A stretch of 64,000 nucleotides of DNA from the NCBI RefSeq assembly GCF_024623455.1, contig NZ_JANIPJ010000014.1, positions 62,001-126,000 on the forward strand. The letters run 5' to 3'. This DNA comes from Paenibacillus soyae. GTDB lineage: Bacteria > Bacillota > Bacilli > Paenibacillales > Paenibacillaceae. The notes below the pieces were generated by a model. That model had not been told where the DNA came from and ran no database searches. It worked only from the letters and a program-made list of their open reading frames with translations. Positions 34,718-43,892 of the stretch are shown in pieces (within the stretch, counting starts at the first letter, position 1; every line of letters begins with the position of its first letter). The position numbers and the translations under genes were made by a program.

Positions 34718-35891
34718 ATCCCCGCGTATAAACGCCGTCTCCGTACGATCCGATAATAGCCGCTTTATACACGCCTTTGTCGTCCACCAGCACGAACAGC
34801 TCCACCAAGCCGGTCTCTCCGTCGGACCATTCATTCTCCATCAGAACGTAATAAGCGTCTACCGACCGGCCATCCACCTGGGTTTTGCCGAATTGCCATA
34901 CCGTCGGATTTGACGCGCTTTCGTCGGCTCCCCCTTCGGTAGATTCCACCGTTCCGTAAAGCGTGCCGTCCGCATCCAGATTGATGTAGCTGGTTCCCCA
35001 GATGCCGAACTCCTCGTATTCGGATTCTTCGCTATAGACTGCCCAATCGTACGGCATTTCGAGCACGGAACCGCCTTTGGACGCGGCCTTAAAGAAATCG
35101 GAATAACTCACTTCCTTCTCGGATCCGACGAACGCCGAGATGACTTCGGCTACCTGCGTCGTATACTGGTGCTGCTTCAAGGATGCCTCGGCGAGAAACT
35201 CGTCGTCCCCCTCGTATGCGTCCTCGGCCGCTTCGTAGAGGTATGCCGCTCCCATAGGGTTGTAATAGAGGAAAATGTTGCTGTCCAGGAACGCATCCCT
35301 TACCTCTGGATCGATGGTCGGAATCAAGTAGATAAGGAGCTCCTCCCCAGCATCATCCGTCGATACAACTAGCGTCCATACCATCAGCTCGAATACGTCC
35401 CCGCGATAGAGGTTGGCCGTCGCTTCCTTGTCTGCGACCAGATTGATGCCAATCTCCGCCCCTTGCTCGATCGCGTTCGCGTAATCGATATCGAAGCCCG
35501 CCACGCGCGCCAGGAACGTAACGGCCTGCTGGTAGGTTACCTTATTGCCGATACCGAATTTACCTCCGCCGATTCCCGTCGTAATGCCAAGCTCATAAGC
35601 TTTCTCGATATCCGAGTACGCCCAGTGGCTCTTCGGTACATCGGAGAAGCTCGGAACGGCCGGAGGCGTGAATGCCGCTTGGCCTTCCCGGTCGCTCAGG
35701 CGAGCCAGAATCGTTACCATTTGCTCGCGGGTCAGCTGTGCGTCTTCCTTCAGCCCTTGATCCGTCCCTTGAATTAAGCCCAATTCTTTCAACGCTTCCC
35801 CGTACGTTATTCTGTCTTCCGCGTAAGCAGGGCTGCCCCAGGCCATCAACAGCGTCAATGCAGCCATGATGGCAATTAATTTGTTTTTCAT
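34716..35891 (-). CDS. Secreted protein with N-terminal SLH repeats
   Basis: A 391-residue protein. The signal peptide is MKNKLIAIMAALTLLMAWGS followed by PAYA. Two SLH-like repeats follow at about residues 25-140 ('LTREQMVTILARLSD', 'FSDVPKSHWAYSDIEKAYEL', 'ITTGIGGGKFG'). The last ~250 residues are an unrecognised mixed domain. ATG 35891 has AAGGTGG upstream. The protein would be attached to the wall by its SLH repeats with the C-terminal domain exposed. Monocistronic and convergent with the MDR oxidoreductase gene. Confidence 0.82.
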   Translation of the reverse strand: MKNKLIAIMAALTLLMAWGSPAYAEDRITYGEALKELGLIQGTDQGLKEDAQLTREQMVTILARLSDREGQAAFTPPAVPSFSDVPKSHWAYSDIEKAYELGITTGIGGGKFGIGNKVTYQQAVTFLARVAGFDIDYANAIEQGAEIGINLVADKEATANLYRGDVFELMVWTLVVSTDDAGEELLIYLIPTIDPEVRDAFLDSNIFLYYNPMGAAYLYEAAEDAYEGDDEFLAEASLKQHQYTTQVAEVISAFVGSEKEVSYSDFFKAASKGGSVLEMPYDWAVYSEESEYEEFGIWGTSYINLDADGTLYGTVESTEGGADESASNPTVWQFGKTQVDGRSVDAYYVLMENEWSDGETGLVELFVLVDDKGVYKAAIIGSYGDGVYTRG

Positions 35892-35903
35892 GTCTCGTTC
35901 CAC

Positions 35904-36386
35904 CTTGTCGAATAATATGTAATTGATGGGCTTGCAAATTATTCGACATATTTCCTCGTTTTACCTTCTAGCCCCCCTGAACAAATGAAAGGTACAGCCC
36001 TCAAAAAAATGATGAGGCGGCTGTACCTTTATTCGTATATAGGGCGGAAGTGGTGTAGCACGAATGCGAATTCGCGGATGGATCGTGATCGTAACGGAAC
36101 GGAGCGATCTTATTCCAGGTTTACGAGCATTTTTCCAATGACAACGGAACGGAGGAACGCTATATGCCTGTTTCAAGGGTTATTTTATTCAAACCCAAGG
36201 AAATAAGGGCGCTCAGTTCCGCTCGTTACCCAAAATACCTCATTTTCCGAAGAATAACGTCGCTCCGTTCCGTTAGCCTCCACTTCTCATGGACCAAATA
36301 GGTTCTTCAGCGGCCTTGCTACTAGCCATGCGGCTCTCTCGTTTGTTAGCCCCATTATTCATTAACGGCATAACCGTTTCACCCCG
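35904..36386. other. Gene-free region with a hairpin and a four-armed repeat
   Basis: About 480 bases between the SLH gene and the GH28 gene. It holds a long hairpin with arms AAAGGTACAGCC / GGCTGTACCTTT (35988-36030) and a four-armed repeat element (36093-36276, listed separately). No gene was recognised. Confidence 0.7.
36093..36276. repeat. Four-armed intergenic repeat, copy 1
   Basis: Two forward arms (TAACGGAACGGAGCGATC at 36093 and CAACGGAACGGAGGAACG at ~36143) are followed by two reverse arms (GGGCGCTCAGTTCCGCTCG at ~36206 and CGTCGCTCCGTTCCGTTA ending 36276). Arms of one orientation are ~50 bp apart. The same layout occurs at 62029-62212. The forward and reverse halves can pair to form a large cruciform or RNA stem. 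Confidence 0.75.
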
Positions 36387-37892
36387 TTATTCAATCGTTC
36401 CGGCAGCCTCGGCTTCTCCGATACGAAGCTGCTGAGCTTCGCCGGCGGTTACGCCCTCATCCTCCAGCACGACAACCTCCGTATCCGGATGCCGCCGCCG
36501 CATGGTGACGCCGTCAAGGACGACGTCCTCCGCCCGCTCCAGGCGAACGGCGGGACCCTGACGCGTCTCGACCCGGACGCGATGAAGCTCAAGGCCGCGG
36601 ACATGCTTGACGTACATGCCTTCGCCCGCCATGACGATACGCTCCTTCACCATGTCCGGCTCGCCGCCCTGCTCGTTCGGATCCTGCGTCATCTCGACCG
36701 TGACGTGGCTGAGAATAACATCCTCGATCGGCATCTCCGGCAAGCCGTAAATAAAGCCGGCGGATGCCTGCACGCCCCGCGCGGTCACATCGCTTATGGA
36801 AATCCGGCGCACGACAGGCGTGCCAGCCGTCAGAGGAACCGCTTCTTCGCTCGTCAGCAGCGGATTGGACTCATCAATGCCGTGGCGATAGAAGGTGTTC
36901 ATCACGATCGGACACAGCACGTCCCTCATCTGGATATTGCTAATGTTCACATCCTCGACTCCGCCGCCGCGGGCGCGGTTCGTCTTGATGCGGATACCGC
37001 GGTCCGTGCCGATGAAGAGACAGCCCGTGACGACGACATGCCGGATCCCGCCCGCCGTCTCGCTGCCCATGACGATACCGCCGTGACCGCGCTGCATGAT
37101 GCAATTCGTCACCGTCACGAATTCGGTTGGGCGCCCGACGCGGCGGCCGTCTTCGTCGATGCCCGACTTCAGGCACAAGCAGTCGTCGCCCACGTCGAAG
37201 CGGCAGTCCGAGATCGTCACGTGCGAGCACGAGTCGATATCGAGGCCGTCGCCGTTCGGCGCATCGGATGGATTCCGGAACGTCGCGCCTGTGATGCGAA
37301 CGCCGTCACAATACACGAGATGCGTGTTCCAGAACGGGGAATTCTGAAGCGTTACGCCTTCAAGCACAACGTCGCGGCAATCGATCAGCTGCAGCAGCGG
37401 CGGGCGGAGAAACTGCGTGTCCCATTCCACAATGTTGCTGCGAATCGACGCTTTCAGCTCGCGGTTCAGCTCCTCCAGCTCCAGCCTCCGCACCGAGTCC
37501 GGCACGATGCCTTCGTACCGTAGCTTCCGGTACGCGTTCCACCAGGCCTCGCCCTGCCCGTCGATAATGCCGTTCCCGCGGATGGCGACCTGCTGCAGAC
37601 CGGATCCGAACAGAAGCGGCGAATAGCCGTAGCACTCGTAACCGGACCAGCGAGTCTTCTCCGCCGGGTATGCATCGAATTGGTCGACAAACCGAATCGT
37701 AGCACCTGTCTCCATCTCCAGCGTCAGGAAGCTCACCAGTCGGATACGCCCCGTCAAATAGGTGCCGGCCGGCACATACACCGTGCCGCCTCCGTCTTCC
37801 GAGCAGGCGGCGATTGCCGCCGTGAATGCGGACGTATTGTCCGTTGTCCCGTCGCCGACAGCCCCGAATGCCCTCACATCGTACTTAGCCAT
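36387..37892 (-). CDS. Glycoside hydrolase family 28 (polygalacturonase-like)
   Basis: A 501-residue right-handed beta-helix enzyme. The family 28 signatures are all present: 'NGDGLDID' (~213-220), 'VGDDCLCLKSG' with the catalytic Asp pair (~236-237), 'RGHGGIVMGSE' (His ~270) and 'RGIRIKT' (~295). There is no signal peptide, so it is an intracellular exo-type enzyme cutting imported galacturonate or rhamnogalacturonate oligomers. ATG 37892 overlaps the end of the GH105 gene (ATGGCTAA), giving translational coupling; the frame extends further up without a site. Last gene of the pectin operon. Confidence 0.92.
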   Translation of the reverse strand: MAKYDVRAFGAVGDGTTDNTSAFTAAIAACSEDGGGTVYVPAGTYLTGRIRLVSFLTLEMETGATIRFVDQFDAYPAEKTRWSGYECYGYSPLLFGSGLQQVAIRGNGIIDGQGEAWWNAYRKLRYEGIVPDSVRRLELEELNRELKASIRSNIVEWDTQFLRPPLLQLIDCRDVVLEGVTLQNSPFWNTHLVYCDGVRITGATFRNPSDAPNGDGLDIDSCSHVTISDCRFDVGDDCLCLKSGIDEDGRRVGRPTEFVTVTNCIMQRGHGGIVMGSETAGGIRHVVVTGCLFIGTDRGIRIKTNRARGGGVEDVNISNIQMRDVLCPIVMNTFYRHGIDESNPLLTSEEAVPLTAGTPVVRRISISDVTARGVQASAGFIYGLPEMPIEDVILSHVTVEMTQDPNEQGGEPDMVKERIVMAGEGMYVKHVRGLELHRVRVETRQGPAVRLERAEDVVLDGVTMRRRHPDTEVVVLEDEGVTAGEAQQLRIGEAEAAGTIE

Positions 37893-39015
37893 GCGAAGCC
37901 ACCTGCTCCGGCTTGCCGTCTCCGCTTCCCTCGAGCAGCCCCTCCATCTCGACGCAGGCCATGACGAAGGCGCCCACGCCATGAAGATCGTTGACGCTCG
38001 TCGGCCGCGTCACGTAGTTCTCGTAGTCGCCGGCCGACGTGCCGATGCAGATGAGAGGCAGCTCGAATCGACCTTCCGCATTGATCCGGACGGTCTCGAT
38101 CAAGCCGCGGTACCCTTTCCTCGCCGCTTCCAGACATTCGTCGCCCACGAGTCCAAGCTTATATGTCTTGGCGATGGCGTAGACGAACAAGCAGGTTCCG
38201 GACGTCTCCAGCCAGTTATCCCCTTGGTTGCCCTTATCCACGACCTGATACCACAATCCGCTCGCCGGGTCCTGATAACGGACGATAGCCGTCACGAAGG
38301 AACGCAGCGACTCAGCCAGCCTCAGCCTTCCTTCGTCCTCCGCCGGGAGCTCATCCAGAAACTGCGAGACCGCGAGACCGTACCAACCGAGCGATCGCGC
38401 CCAGAACTCCGGCGAGCAGCCGGTGTCCGGGTTCGCCCACGGGAACGAGCGGGTCTCGTCCCACGCATGGTACAGCAGCCCCGTCGATTCGTCCAGCATA
38501 TGCTGGCGCATCAAGCGCTCCTGCAGCAGCACCATGTCCCGCAGTGCGGGCTCGCCGTACGCGTTCGCGTATTTCAAGGCGAAAACTCCGCCCATATACA
38601 AACCGTCCAGCCACATCTGGTACGGATATTTGTCCTTGTGCCAAAAGCCGCCTTCCTTCGTCTTGTTCAGCGTATCGAACAGCCGCCGAAGCTTGCCGGC
38701 CGCAATTCGGTACTTGCCGCCCGGCTCGCGTTCGTCATACCGGAACAGAAGCAGGCCGGCTTGAATCGCGTCGAGCTCGTCGCGAGCGAAATACAGGTTG
38801 CCGTTCTCGTCCACGAGAGCGTCTACGTAAGAGCGAATATATTCATCGTAGCGAGGCTCCTTGACCGCCTCCCACAGCATCTCCATGCCGCACAGGAATA
38901 CGCCTTGATGATAATGCCACCGGTTCGCCGGCGGCAGCTGCGGCGCTTCGTATGCCGCCATCAGCGCATCGCATGCCTCTCTAGCCCAACTCAGCGGGCT
39001 TCTCTCTTGCGCCAT
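37885..39015 (-). CDS. GH105 unsaturated rhamnogalacturonyl hydrolase (YteR-like)
   Basis: A 376-residue (alpha/alpha)6-barrel enzyme of GH105. 'PYQMWLDGLYMG' carries the catalytic Asp (residue ~137) and 'LYHAWDET' a second conserved site. In YteR-type enzymes this Asp protonates the double bond of unsaturated uronate at the non-reducing end of lyase products, releasing the sugar. It has no signal peptide, so it works in the cytoplasm on imported oligomers. Start ATG 39015 after GGAGGAG. It lies between the alpha/alpha-barrel-like protein and the GH28 enzyme. Confidence 0.9.
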   Translation of the reverse strand: MAQERSPLSWAREACDALMAAYEAPQLPPANRWHYHQGVFLCGMEMLWEAVKEPRYDEYIRSYVDALVDENGNLYFARDELDAIQAGLLLFRYDEREPGGKYRIAAGKLRRLFDTLNKTKEGGFWHKDKYPYQMWLDGLYMGGVFALKYANAYGEPALRDMVLLQERLMRQHMLDESTGLLYHAWDETRSFPWANPDTGCSPEFWARSLGWYGLAVSQFLDELPAEDEGRLRLAESLRSFVTAIVRYQDPASGLWYQVVDKGNQGDNWLETSGTCLFVYAIAKTYKLGLVGDECLEAARKGYRGLIETVRINAEGRFELPLICIGTSAGDYENYVTRPTSVNDLHGVGAFVMACVEMEGLLEGSGDGKPEQVASHG

Positions 39016-39035
39016 CTCCGTCTCCTCCTTCTCCT

Positions 39036-40157
39036 CTATACCCCTGCATGGAACCGCTCAAAAAAACGAACGTCATCAACCTTCCACTTTGGCGCGGGCA
39101 AGCCGGCGAGCTTATGGCACCACTCGCGGATTCGCACCGCCTGCGTACCGGCGTTCATGTCTCCCTCTAGCAGCCCTAGACCAAGACGAACGGGCTCCGG
39201 CATATCCGGGTAATATTCGCCATCCTTCACCTGGGCAACGTTCGGGGCGGCAGGCGAGTGCGCCAGCTCGCGCGAGAAGCCCCCGTCCGGCCGAAGCAGT
39301 CTCCCCATATTGCCTAGCGTAATCTTGAGAAAACCGGCAAGCTCCTCCGCGTCCATCGCCGCTTTCGTGTAATACATTAAGTCGACGGGATTGCGGATAT
39401 AGCACATATCGATTGCTTCTTCCGTCCTCAGACAATGAAGAACGGTGCGGCGAATGTCGTCGGTCCTGGGCATCCGTTCCCGGAAAGCGCCGTAGAACGT
39501 ATGCAGCTTGAAGGTCCCGGAAACTCTCACGTACAGCGAGCCCTCGCCCCATAACCCCGTCGCGGAATCCTGCGTCTCCTCGAAGAAGCGCAAAGCCTCC
39601 TTCACGTAATCGCCCTGCTTCTCTACAGGCAGCGCTTTGATGTAGGCTTGCGAGCCGCATAACCGGTCGCAGCCGCGCCAGCTGTTCGTCAGCGGAATGG
39701 ACTTCAGCCATTCCCGATAAGCCGAAGGCGAGCTCATATACGAGGGTGCCGTCGTCAGCCCGCCCGGCAGCGGATATAACGGCTCTGCGCCTAACTTATA
39801 CAGCGCGTTCCGGCTATACCCGATCGCCCGGGCCGCCATGACCTCGTCCTGTCTCATCGCCGGGTCCTCATCCCAGAAATAACCGCCGGCCGGATCCTGC
39901 TTGCGCTGTAAGAAAGCGATAAGCCTTCTGCGGACGGTCACAGGCATCCCCGTCAGCAGCCCCGTCTGGTCCAAAATAGTAAGCGCCTGCGCCGTCGATT
40001 CGATATCCGGCTCCTTCGCCAGATACGCCGAGCTCCCCGCGTAATAGAACCCTCCGCTGACCGGATCGTACCGGTCCGCAAGCCAGTCGAAGAACCCTTC
40101 GAACAAGTCTCCCATTGCGGACAAGGACTCTAACGCTTCCTCATTTCCCCCCGCCAT
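39036..40157 (-). CDS. Unrecognised alpha/alpha-barrel-like protein in the pectin operon
   Basis: A 373-residue soluble protein not assigned to a known family. It has repeated helical hairpins with aromatic Gly-rich turns ('YDPVSGGFYYAGSSAY', 'QDPAGGYFWDED', 'QDSATGLWGEGS', 'LRPDGGFSREL'), the pattern of (alpha/alpha)-toroid proteins such as terpene-cyclase-like folds and pectate-lyase/GH88-like barrels. It has no signal peptide. It sits between a permease gene and GH105 (12- and 20-base gaps), so a cytoplasmic glycosidase, epimerase or lyase acting on imported pectin fragments is plausible. ATG 40157 has AGGAG nine bases upstream. Confidence 0.6.
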   Translation of the reverse strand: MAGGNEEALESLSAMGDLFEGFFDWLADRYDPVSGGFYYAGSSAYLAKEPDIESTAQALTILDQTGLLTGMPVTVRRRLIAFLQRKQDPAGGYFWDEDPAMRQDEVMAARAIGYSRNALYKLGAEPLYPLPGGLTTAPSYMSSPSAYREWLKSIPLTNSWRGCDRLCGSQAYIKALPVEKQGDYVKEALRFFEETQDSATGLWGEGSLYVRVSGTFKLHTFYGAFRERMPRTDDIRRTVLHCLRTEEAIDMCYIRNPVDLMYYTKAAMDAEELAGFLKITLGNMGRLLRPDGGFSRELAHSPAAPNVAQVKDGEYYPDMPEPVRLGLGLLEGDMNAGTQAVRIREWCHKLAGLPAPKWKVDDVRFFERFHAGV

Positions 40158-40169
40158 CGCCTGCAGCTC

Positions 40170-41045
40170 CTATCCTTTGATCGAACCAAGCATCGCGCCC
40201 TTCGCGAAATGCTTCTGCAGGAACGGATACACGGCAAGAATCGGAAGCGTGGCCACGACGATAACCGCCATCTTCACCGCTTGGTCAGGCGGCGGCACTT
40301 CGCTGTCAAGCGAAGCGTCGGAATCGAGCCCGCTGGCCAGAATGACGATCTGGCGCAGAAGCACTTGAATCGGCCATTTCAAGCTGTCATTGAGGTACAT
40401 GATCGCATTGAGGTAAGTATTCCAGTACGTAACCGCGTAGAACAGCGAGATCGTCGCTATAGCCGGCAGCGACAGCGGCAGCACGATGCGGAACAGAATG
40501 CCGAAGTCGTTGCAACCGTCGATTTTGGCCGACTCCTCGAGTCCCTCGGGAATGTTCTGGAAGAAATTTTTCAGGATGATAAGGTTGAACGCGTTAATGG
40601 CGATCGGAAACACGAGCGCCGCGTAGGAGTCGATCAAGCCCATCTCGCGCACGACGAGGAACGTCGGGATAAGCCCGCCGCTGAACAGCATCGTGAACAC
40701 GACGAGGAACATCATGACCCTCCGTCCGTCGAGATCTCTGCGCGACAGCGCGTACCCGAACAGCGCCGTAATGAACATGCTGAAGGCGGTGCCGAGCACC
40801 GTCACGCATATGGACACGAACATCGCCCGGAAGATCGTGCCTGTCGAGAAAATATATTGATATGCATCCAGACTGTACACCGTCGGTATCAGAATGAATT
40901 TCTTCGCGGCCATCTCGGCCGAGGTCGTGAACGACCCCGCGACGACGTGGACGAACGGAAGAAACGTGACGATACCTATAATCGCGAGAAGCGCATAGTT
41001 AACGATGTCGAACAGCCTGCTGGCAAACGTTTTGTCTTGAACCAT
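40170..41045 (-). CDS. Sugar ABC transporter permease (LplC-like), pectin operon
   Basis: A 291-residue permease with six membrane segments, the EAA loop 'EESAKIDGCNDFGILFRIVL' and the C-terminal 'HFAKGAMLGSIKG' typical of LplC/YtcP proteins. It forms a heterodimer with the LplB-like permease encoded 24 bases upstream. No ATPase gene is present; an MsmX-type shared ATPase is expected elsewhere. Confidence 0.92.
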   Translation of the reverse strand: MVQDKTFASRLFDIVNYALLAIIGIVTFLPFVHVVAGSFTTSAEMAAKKFILIPTVYSLDAYQYIFSTGTIFRAMFVSICVTVLGTAFSMFITALFGYALSRRDLDGRRVMMFLVVFTMLFSGGLIPTFLVVREMGLIDSYAALVFPIAINAFNLIILKNFFQNIPEGLEESAKIDGCNDFGILFRIVLPLSLPAIATISLFYAVTYWNTYLNAIMYLNDSLKWPIQVLLRQIVILASGLDSDASLDSEVPPPDQAVKMAVIVVATLPILAVYPFLQKHFAKGAMLGSIKG

Positions 41046-41069
41046 TCCATGTTCCCCCTTCCGCCGCGA

Positions 41070-42023
41070 TTAATAGACGCCCTCTTCTCCCATTCGCTTG
41101 GCCAGCCAGTTCGCCGCCATGACCAGGATGAGGCCGATAAACGATTTGAAAAACCCGATGGCGGTGCTGTAGCTGAACTGCCCTTGCTGCAGGCCTGCCG
41201 TATAGACGTACGTATCGATAATTTCCCCGACGCCGCGATTCATCGAATTCAGCAGCAGGTAGACATGCTCGAAGCCCAGCTCGAGAACGTCCCCGATCTT
41301 CAGAATAAGCAGCACGATGATAACGCTTCGGATCGCGGGGAGCGTAATATGCCATATTTGCCGGAAACGGCCGGCTCCGTCGATGCGGGCCGCCTCGTAC
41401 AATCCGGGATCGATCGCGGCGATCGCCGCCAAATAAATGATGGTCCCCCATCCGGCCTCCCGCCAGATGACTTGCACGATATACATGGGACGGAACCACT
41501 CCGGGCTCAGCAGGAAATTCACTTTTTCCCCGCCGAACTTCGCGATAAGCTCGTTAATAATGCCCCCGTCCATCGTCAGCATGACGTAACTGATAGACAC
41601 GATAATGACCCACGACATGAAATGCGGAATGTAGACGAGCGTCTGCACCAGACGCTTGAAGATCGCGATCCTCACTTCGTTCAGCATAAGAGCCAGAATG
41701 ATCGGGATCGGGAAGAAGAAGATAAGATTCATGCCAAACAGGATGAGCGTGTTCGTTAAAATGTTCAAAAACTCCGGCTCGGTGAACAGACGTTTGAAAT
41801 GCTCGAATCCGACCCAATCGCTGCCGGAAATGCCCTCGTACGGCTTGAAGTCCTGCAGCGAAATGACAAGCCCGTACATGGGCACGTATTTAAATAAAAT
41901 GAAAAACAAGATGCCCGGAATCGCCATCACGTACAGCAGCTTGTTTTTCCAAATGCGCTTCTTCAGCTCGCTGCTCGTTTTGGACTTCGGCGGGGCGATT
42001 TGCGGTTCTGCCGTTAGTTCCAT
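41070..42023 (-). CDS. Sugar ABC transporter permease (LplB/YteP-like), pectin operon
   Basis: A 317-residue permease with an N-terminal cytoplasmic tail of ~25 residues, six membrane segments and the EAA loop 'YEAARIDGAGRFRQIWHITL'. The closing 'NWLAKRMGEEGVY' is common in YteP-type rhamnogalacturonan-oligomer permeases. Start ATG 42023 after GGACGGAG. It is 93 bases behind the binding-protein gene, with a strong hairpin between. Confidence 0.92.
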   Translation of the reverse strand: MELTAEPQIAPPKSKTSSELKKRIWKNKLLYVMAIPGILFFILFKYVPMYGLVISLQDFKPYEGISGSDWVGFEHFKRLFTEPEFLNILTNTLILFGMNLIFFFPIPIILALMLNEVRIAIFKRLVQTLVYIPHFMSWVIIVSISYVMLTMDGGIINELIAKFGGEKVNFLLSPEWFRPMYIVQVIWREAGWGTIIYLAAIAAIDPGLYEAARIDGAGRFRQIWHITLPAIRSVIIVLLILKIGDVLELGFEHVYLLLNSMNRGVGEIIDTYVYTAGLQQGQFSYSTAIGFFKSFIGLILVMAANWLAKRMGEEGVY

Positions 42024-42071
42024 ATGCTCCGTCCTTTCCGGTTCGTCCGGCCCTTGCGTCCAGCCGGTGAT

Positions 42072-42109
42072 GGAAGGGGCCGCCGCATCGAATGGGCAGC
42101 CCCTTTTCC
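42072..42109 (-). promoter_or_regulatory. Intercistronic hairpin between binding-protein and permease genes
   Basis: A strong stem (GGAAGGGGC with GCCCCTTTTCC plus inner pairs) without a T-run, directly behind the binding-protein gene. Such structures usually protect the upstream message, which would give an excess of binding protein over permease. Confidence 0.6.
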
Positions 42110-42116
42110 GAACCGA

Positions 42117-43679
42117 TTATTTGCTCGCGTTATACGCCGCCGTAAATTCGTCGATGATCTTCTGGCCGCCGCGCTCTTTCCACGTCTCGACCGCTTTCTC
42201 GAAGCCCGCTTTGTCCAGCTGGCCGTACATGTATTGGTACGTGGCATCCGTAATGATCTTCTGAAGCTCTTGGCCTTGCTCCGTGAATGTTACGGAGTCC
42301 AGCGGCGCCGTCGGATCATGAATCGCCGCGGCTTCGTTCTCGATGATGAACTTCTCCGCGTCGATTCGCGCTTGAAGATCGTGGAAGCCTTGTAATTGAC
42401 CGTTCGTTTCCGGCTCGCCGATTACGCTGTCCTTATATCCTTTGACTTCGCGCTCGACCTTGTCCGAGTCGTCGGATGCCTTCGCTTGGCCTTCGACTAC
42501 GCTATAGTGCGTGCCTTCGATTCCCCAGTACATCAGATTGGCGACTTCCGGCGTCATCATCTTGTCGAAGAACGCGAGAATCTTCTTCAGCTCCGCCTCG
42601 TCCTTAATTGCGGATTTCGGGAACAGCACGACGTTGTTGTAGCCCGGGATCGCCCAGATGCCGAATGTGCCGCCCGGCTTCACGATTTTGTTATGCGTCG
42701 CTACCTCAGCGGTAGGAACGTTCTTCACCAGGTTGTTATAGAGGCTGTTGACGTCCTGCATGGAGCCGATGTACAGACCCGCCTCGCCGCTCTGGAACAG
42801 GTTGACCTGGTCCGTCTTGCTCGTTGCCGCGAAGTCTTGGTTCATGTAGCCGGCATCGCGCAGGCTCTTCATGTAATCCATGGTCTCGATGTATTCAGGG
42901 AACATGAATTCCGGCAATATTTGGCCGTCCTTGACGCCGAAGTTGTTCGGCGTGCCGAAGAACGAGGACAGCGTCTTGAACGCGCCGTAGATCAGATCGT
43001 TACGGTCGGCCAAGCCGACTGTGTTGTCGTTGCCGTCTTTGTCCGGATCGTCCTCGGTGAACGCCTTCGCCATCGCGAACAGGTCCTCGGTCGTTTGAGG
43101 CGCGGAGAGGCCGAGATTATCCGCCCAGTCCTTCCGATAGATCAGGCCTTGTCTCGCCAGCGGACGGCCGATGTACAGCGAATACAGCTTGCCGTCTACC
43201 TTGGTGTTGTTCAGGATCGATTCTTTCATCTTGCTCAAGTTTTCAAATTCGCCAAGATAAGGACCGATTTCCCAGAACTGATTGTCGCGGATCGCTTCCT
43301 TGAATCGGATGAACGTCGCTTGGTTTTTGAGGTACGTGACCTGCGGCAGCGCGCCGGTCGCGAACGAAGCGTTCAGCTTCTCTTCATAAGTATCCGCCGG
43401 GAAGAATTGATACGTCAGCTTCGTGTTCGTCAGCTTCTCGAGCTCGGTCTTAATCGTATCCGGCGGCGTCTCCGCGATGTTCAGAGGCAGCATGATCGTA
43501 ATTTCCGTCGGCTCCTCCTCTTCCGGCGGAGCCTCCGAAGGCTTCTCGCTTGCGCCGGCGTTGCTGGCGGCAGGCGACGGTTCGTTGTTGCCCCCGTTAT
43601 TTCCCGAGCAGGCGCTAAGCCCTAGCGTGACGATCATCATAGCGCTCAGGAGCATAAGCATCGATTTCTTCTTTTTCAT
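42117..43679 (-). CDS. Sugar ABC transporter solute-binding lipoprotein 1, pectin operon
   Basis: A 520-residue lipoprotein. ATG 43679 has GGAGGGG nine bases upstream. Lipobox L-S-A-C with Cys 24, then an Asn/Ser/Ala/Glu-rich linker. The mature protein is an extracellular solute-binding fold of the LplA/YtcQ kind, with 'GLADRNDLIYGAFKTLSS' and 'RQGLIYRKDW' shared with the paralogue encoded just upstream. It should bind pectin-derived oligosaccharides for the two permeases. A 16-bp motif also found before the paralogue lies at 43798-43813. Confidence 0.9.
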   Translation of the reverse strand: MKKKKSMLMLLSAMMIVTLGLSACSGNNGGNNEPSPAASNAGASEKPSEAPPEEEEPTEITIMLPLNIAETPPDTIKTELEKLTNTKLTYQFFPADTYEEKLNASFATGALPQVTYLKNQATFIRFKEAIRDNQFWEIGPYLGEFENLSKMKESILNNTKVDGKLYSLYIGRPLARQGLIYRKDWADNLGLSAPQTTEDLFAMAKAFTEDDPDKDGNDNTVGLADRNDLIYGAFKTLSSFFGTPNNFGVKDGQILPEFMFPEYIETMDYMKSLRDAGYMNQDFAATSKTDQVNLFQSGEAGLYIGSMQDVNSLYNNLVKNVPTAEVATHNKIVKPGGTFGIWAIPGYNNVVLFPKSAIKDEAELKKILAFFDKMMTPEVANLMYWGIEGTHYSVVEGQAKASDDSDKVEREVKGYKDSVIGEPETNGQLQGFHDLQARIDAEKFIIENEAAAIHDPTAPLDSVTFTEQGQELQKIITDATYQYMYGQLDKAGFEKAVETWKERGGQKIIDEFTAAYNASK

Positions 43680-43797
43680 CTTGGCAAACCCCTCCATGTC
43701 GTTTTGAGTTGCTTGGTGATTACGCTTTCAGCATATAACCGGCATCCCCGGTACGGAAACAATCACGGGAGTAGATTCCTCCCCTGCCGCGGGCTGT

Positions 43798-43813
43798 CTG
43801 AGAAGATGATTAT
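43798..43813 (-). promoter_or_regulatory. Conserved upstream motif of binding-protein gene 1
   Basis: The 16-bp sequence ATAATCATCTTCTCAG (minus strand) is identical to a site upstream of binding-protein gene 2 (45454-45469). It lies about 120 bp before the start of gene 1. Likely a site for the AraC-type regulator encoded at 45532. Confidence 0.6.
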
Positions 43814-43839
43814 GTTCTGTTCTGCTGACACGGCCAGAC

Positions 43840-43878
43840 GCACAAAAAAACCGTCTTGCCTGCCGGCATGACGGTTTT
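43840..43878 (-). terminator. Terminator of binding-protein gene 2
   Basis: Perfect 9-bp stem AAAACCGTC / GACGGTTTT (43847-43855, 43870-43878) followed by TTTG on the minus strand, 14 bases after the stop codon. It separates the two binding-protein transcripts. Confidence 0.85.
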
Positions 43879-43892
43879 CGCTAATTTTCTTC

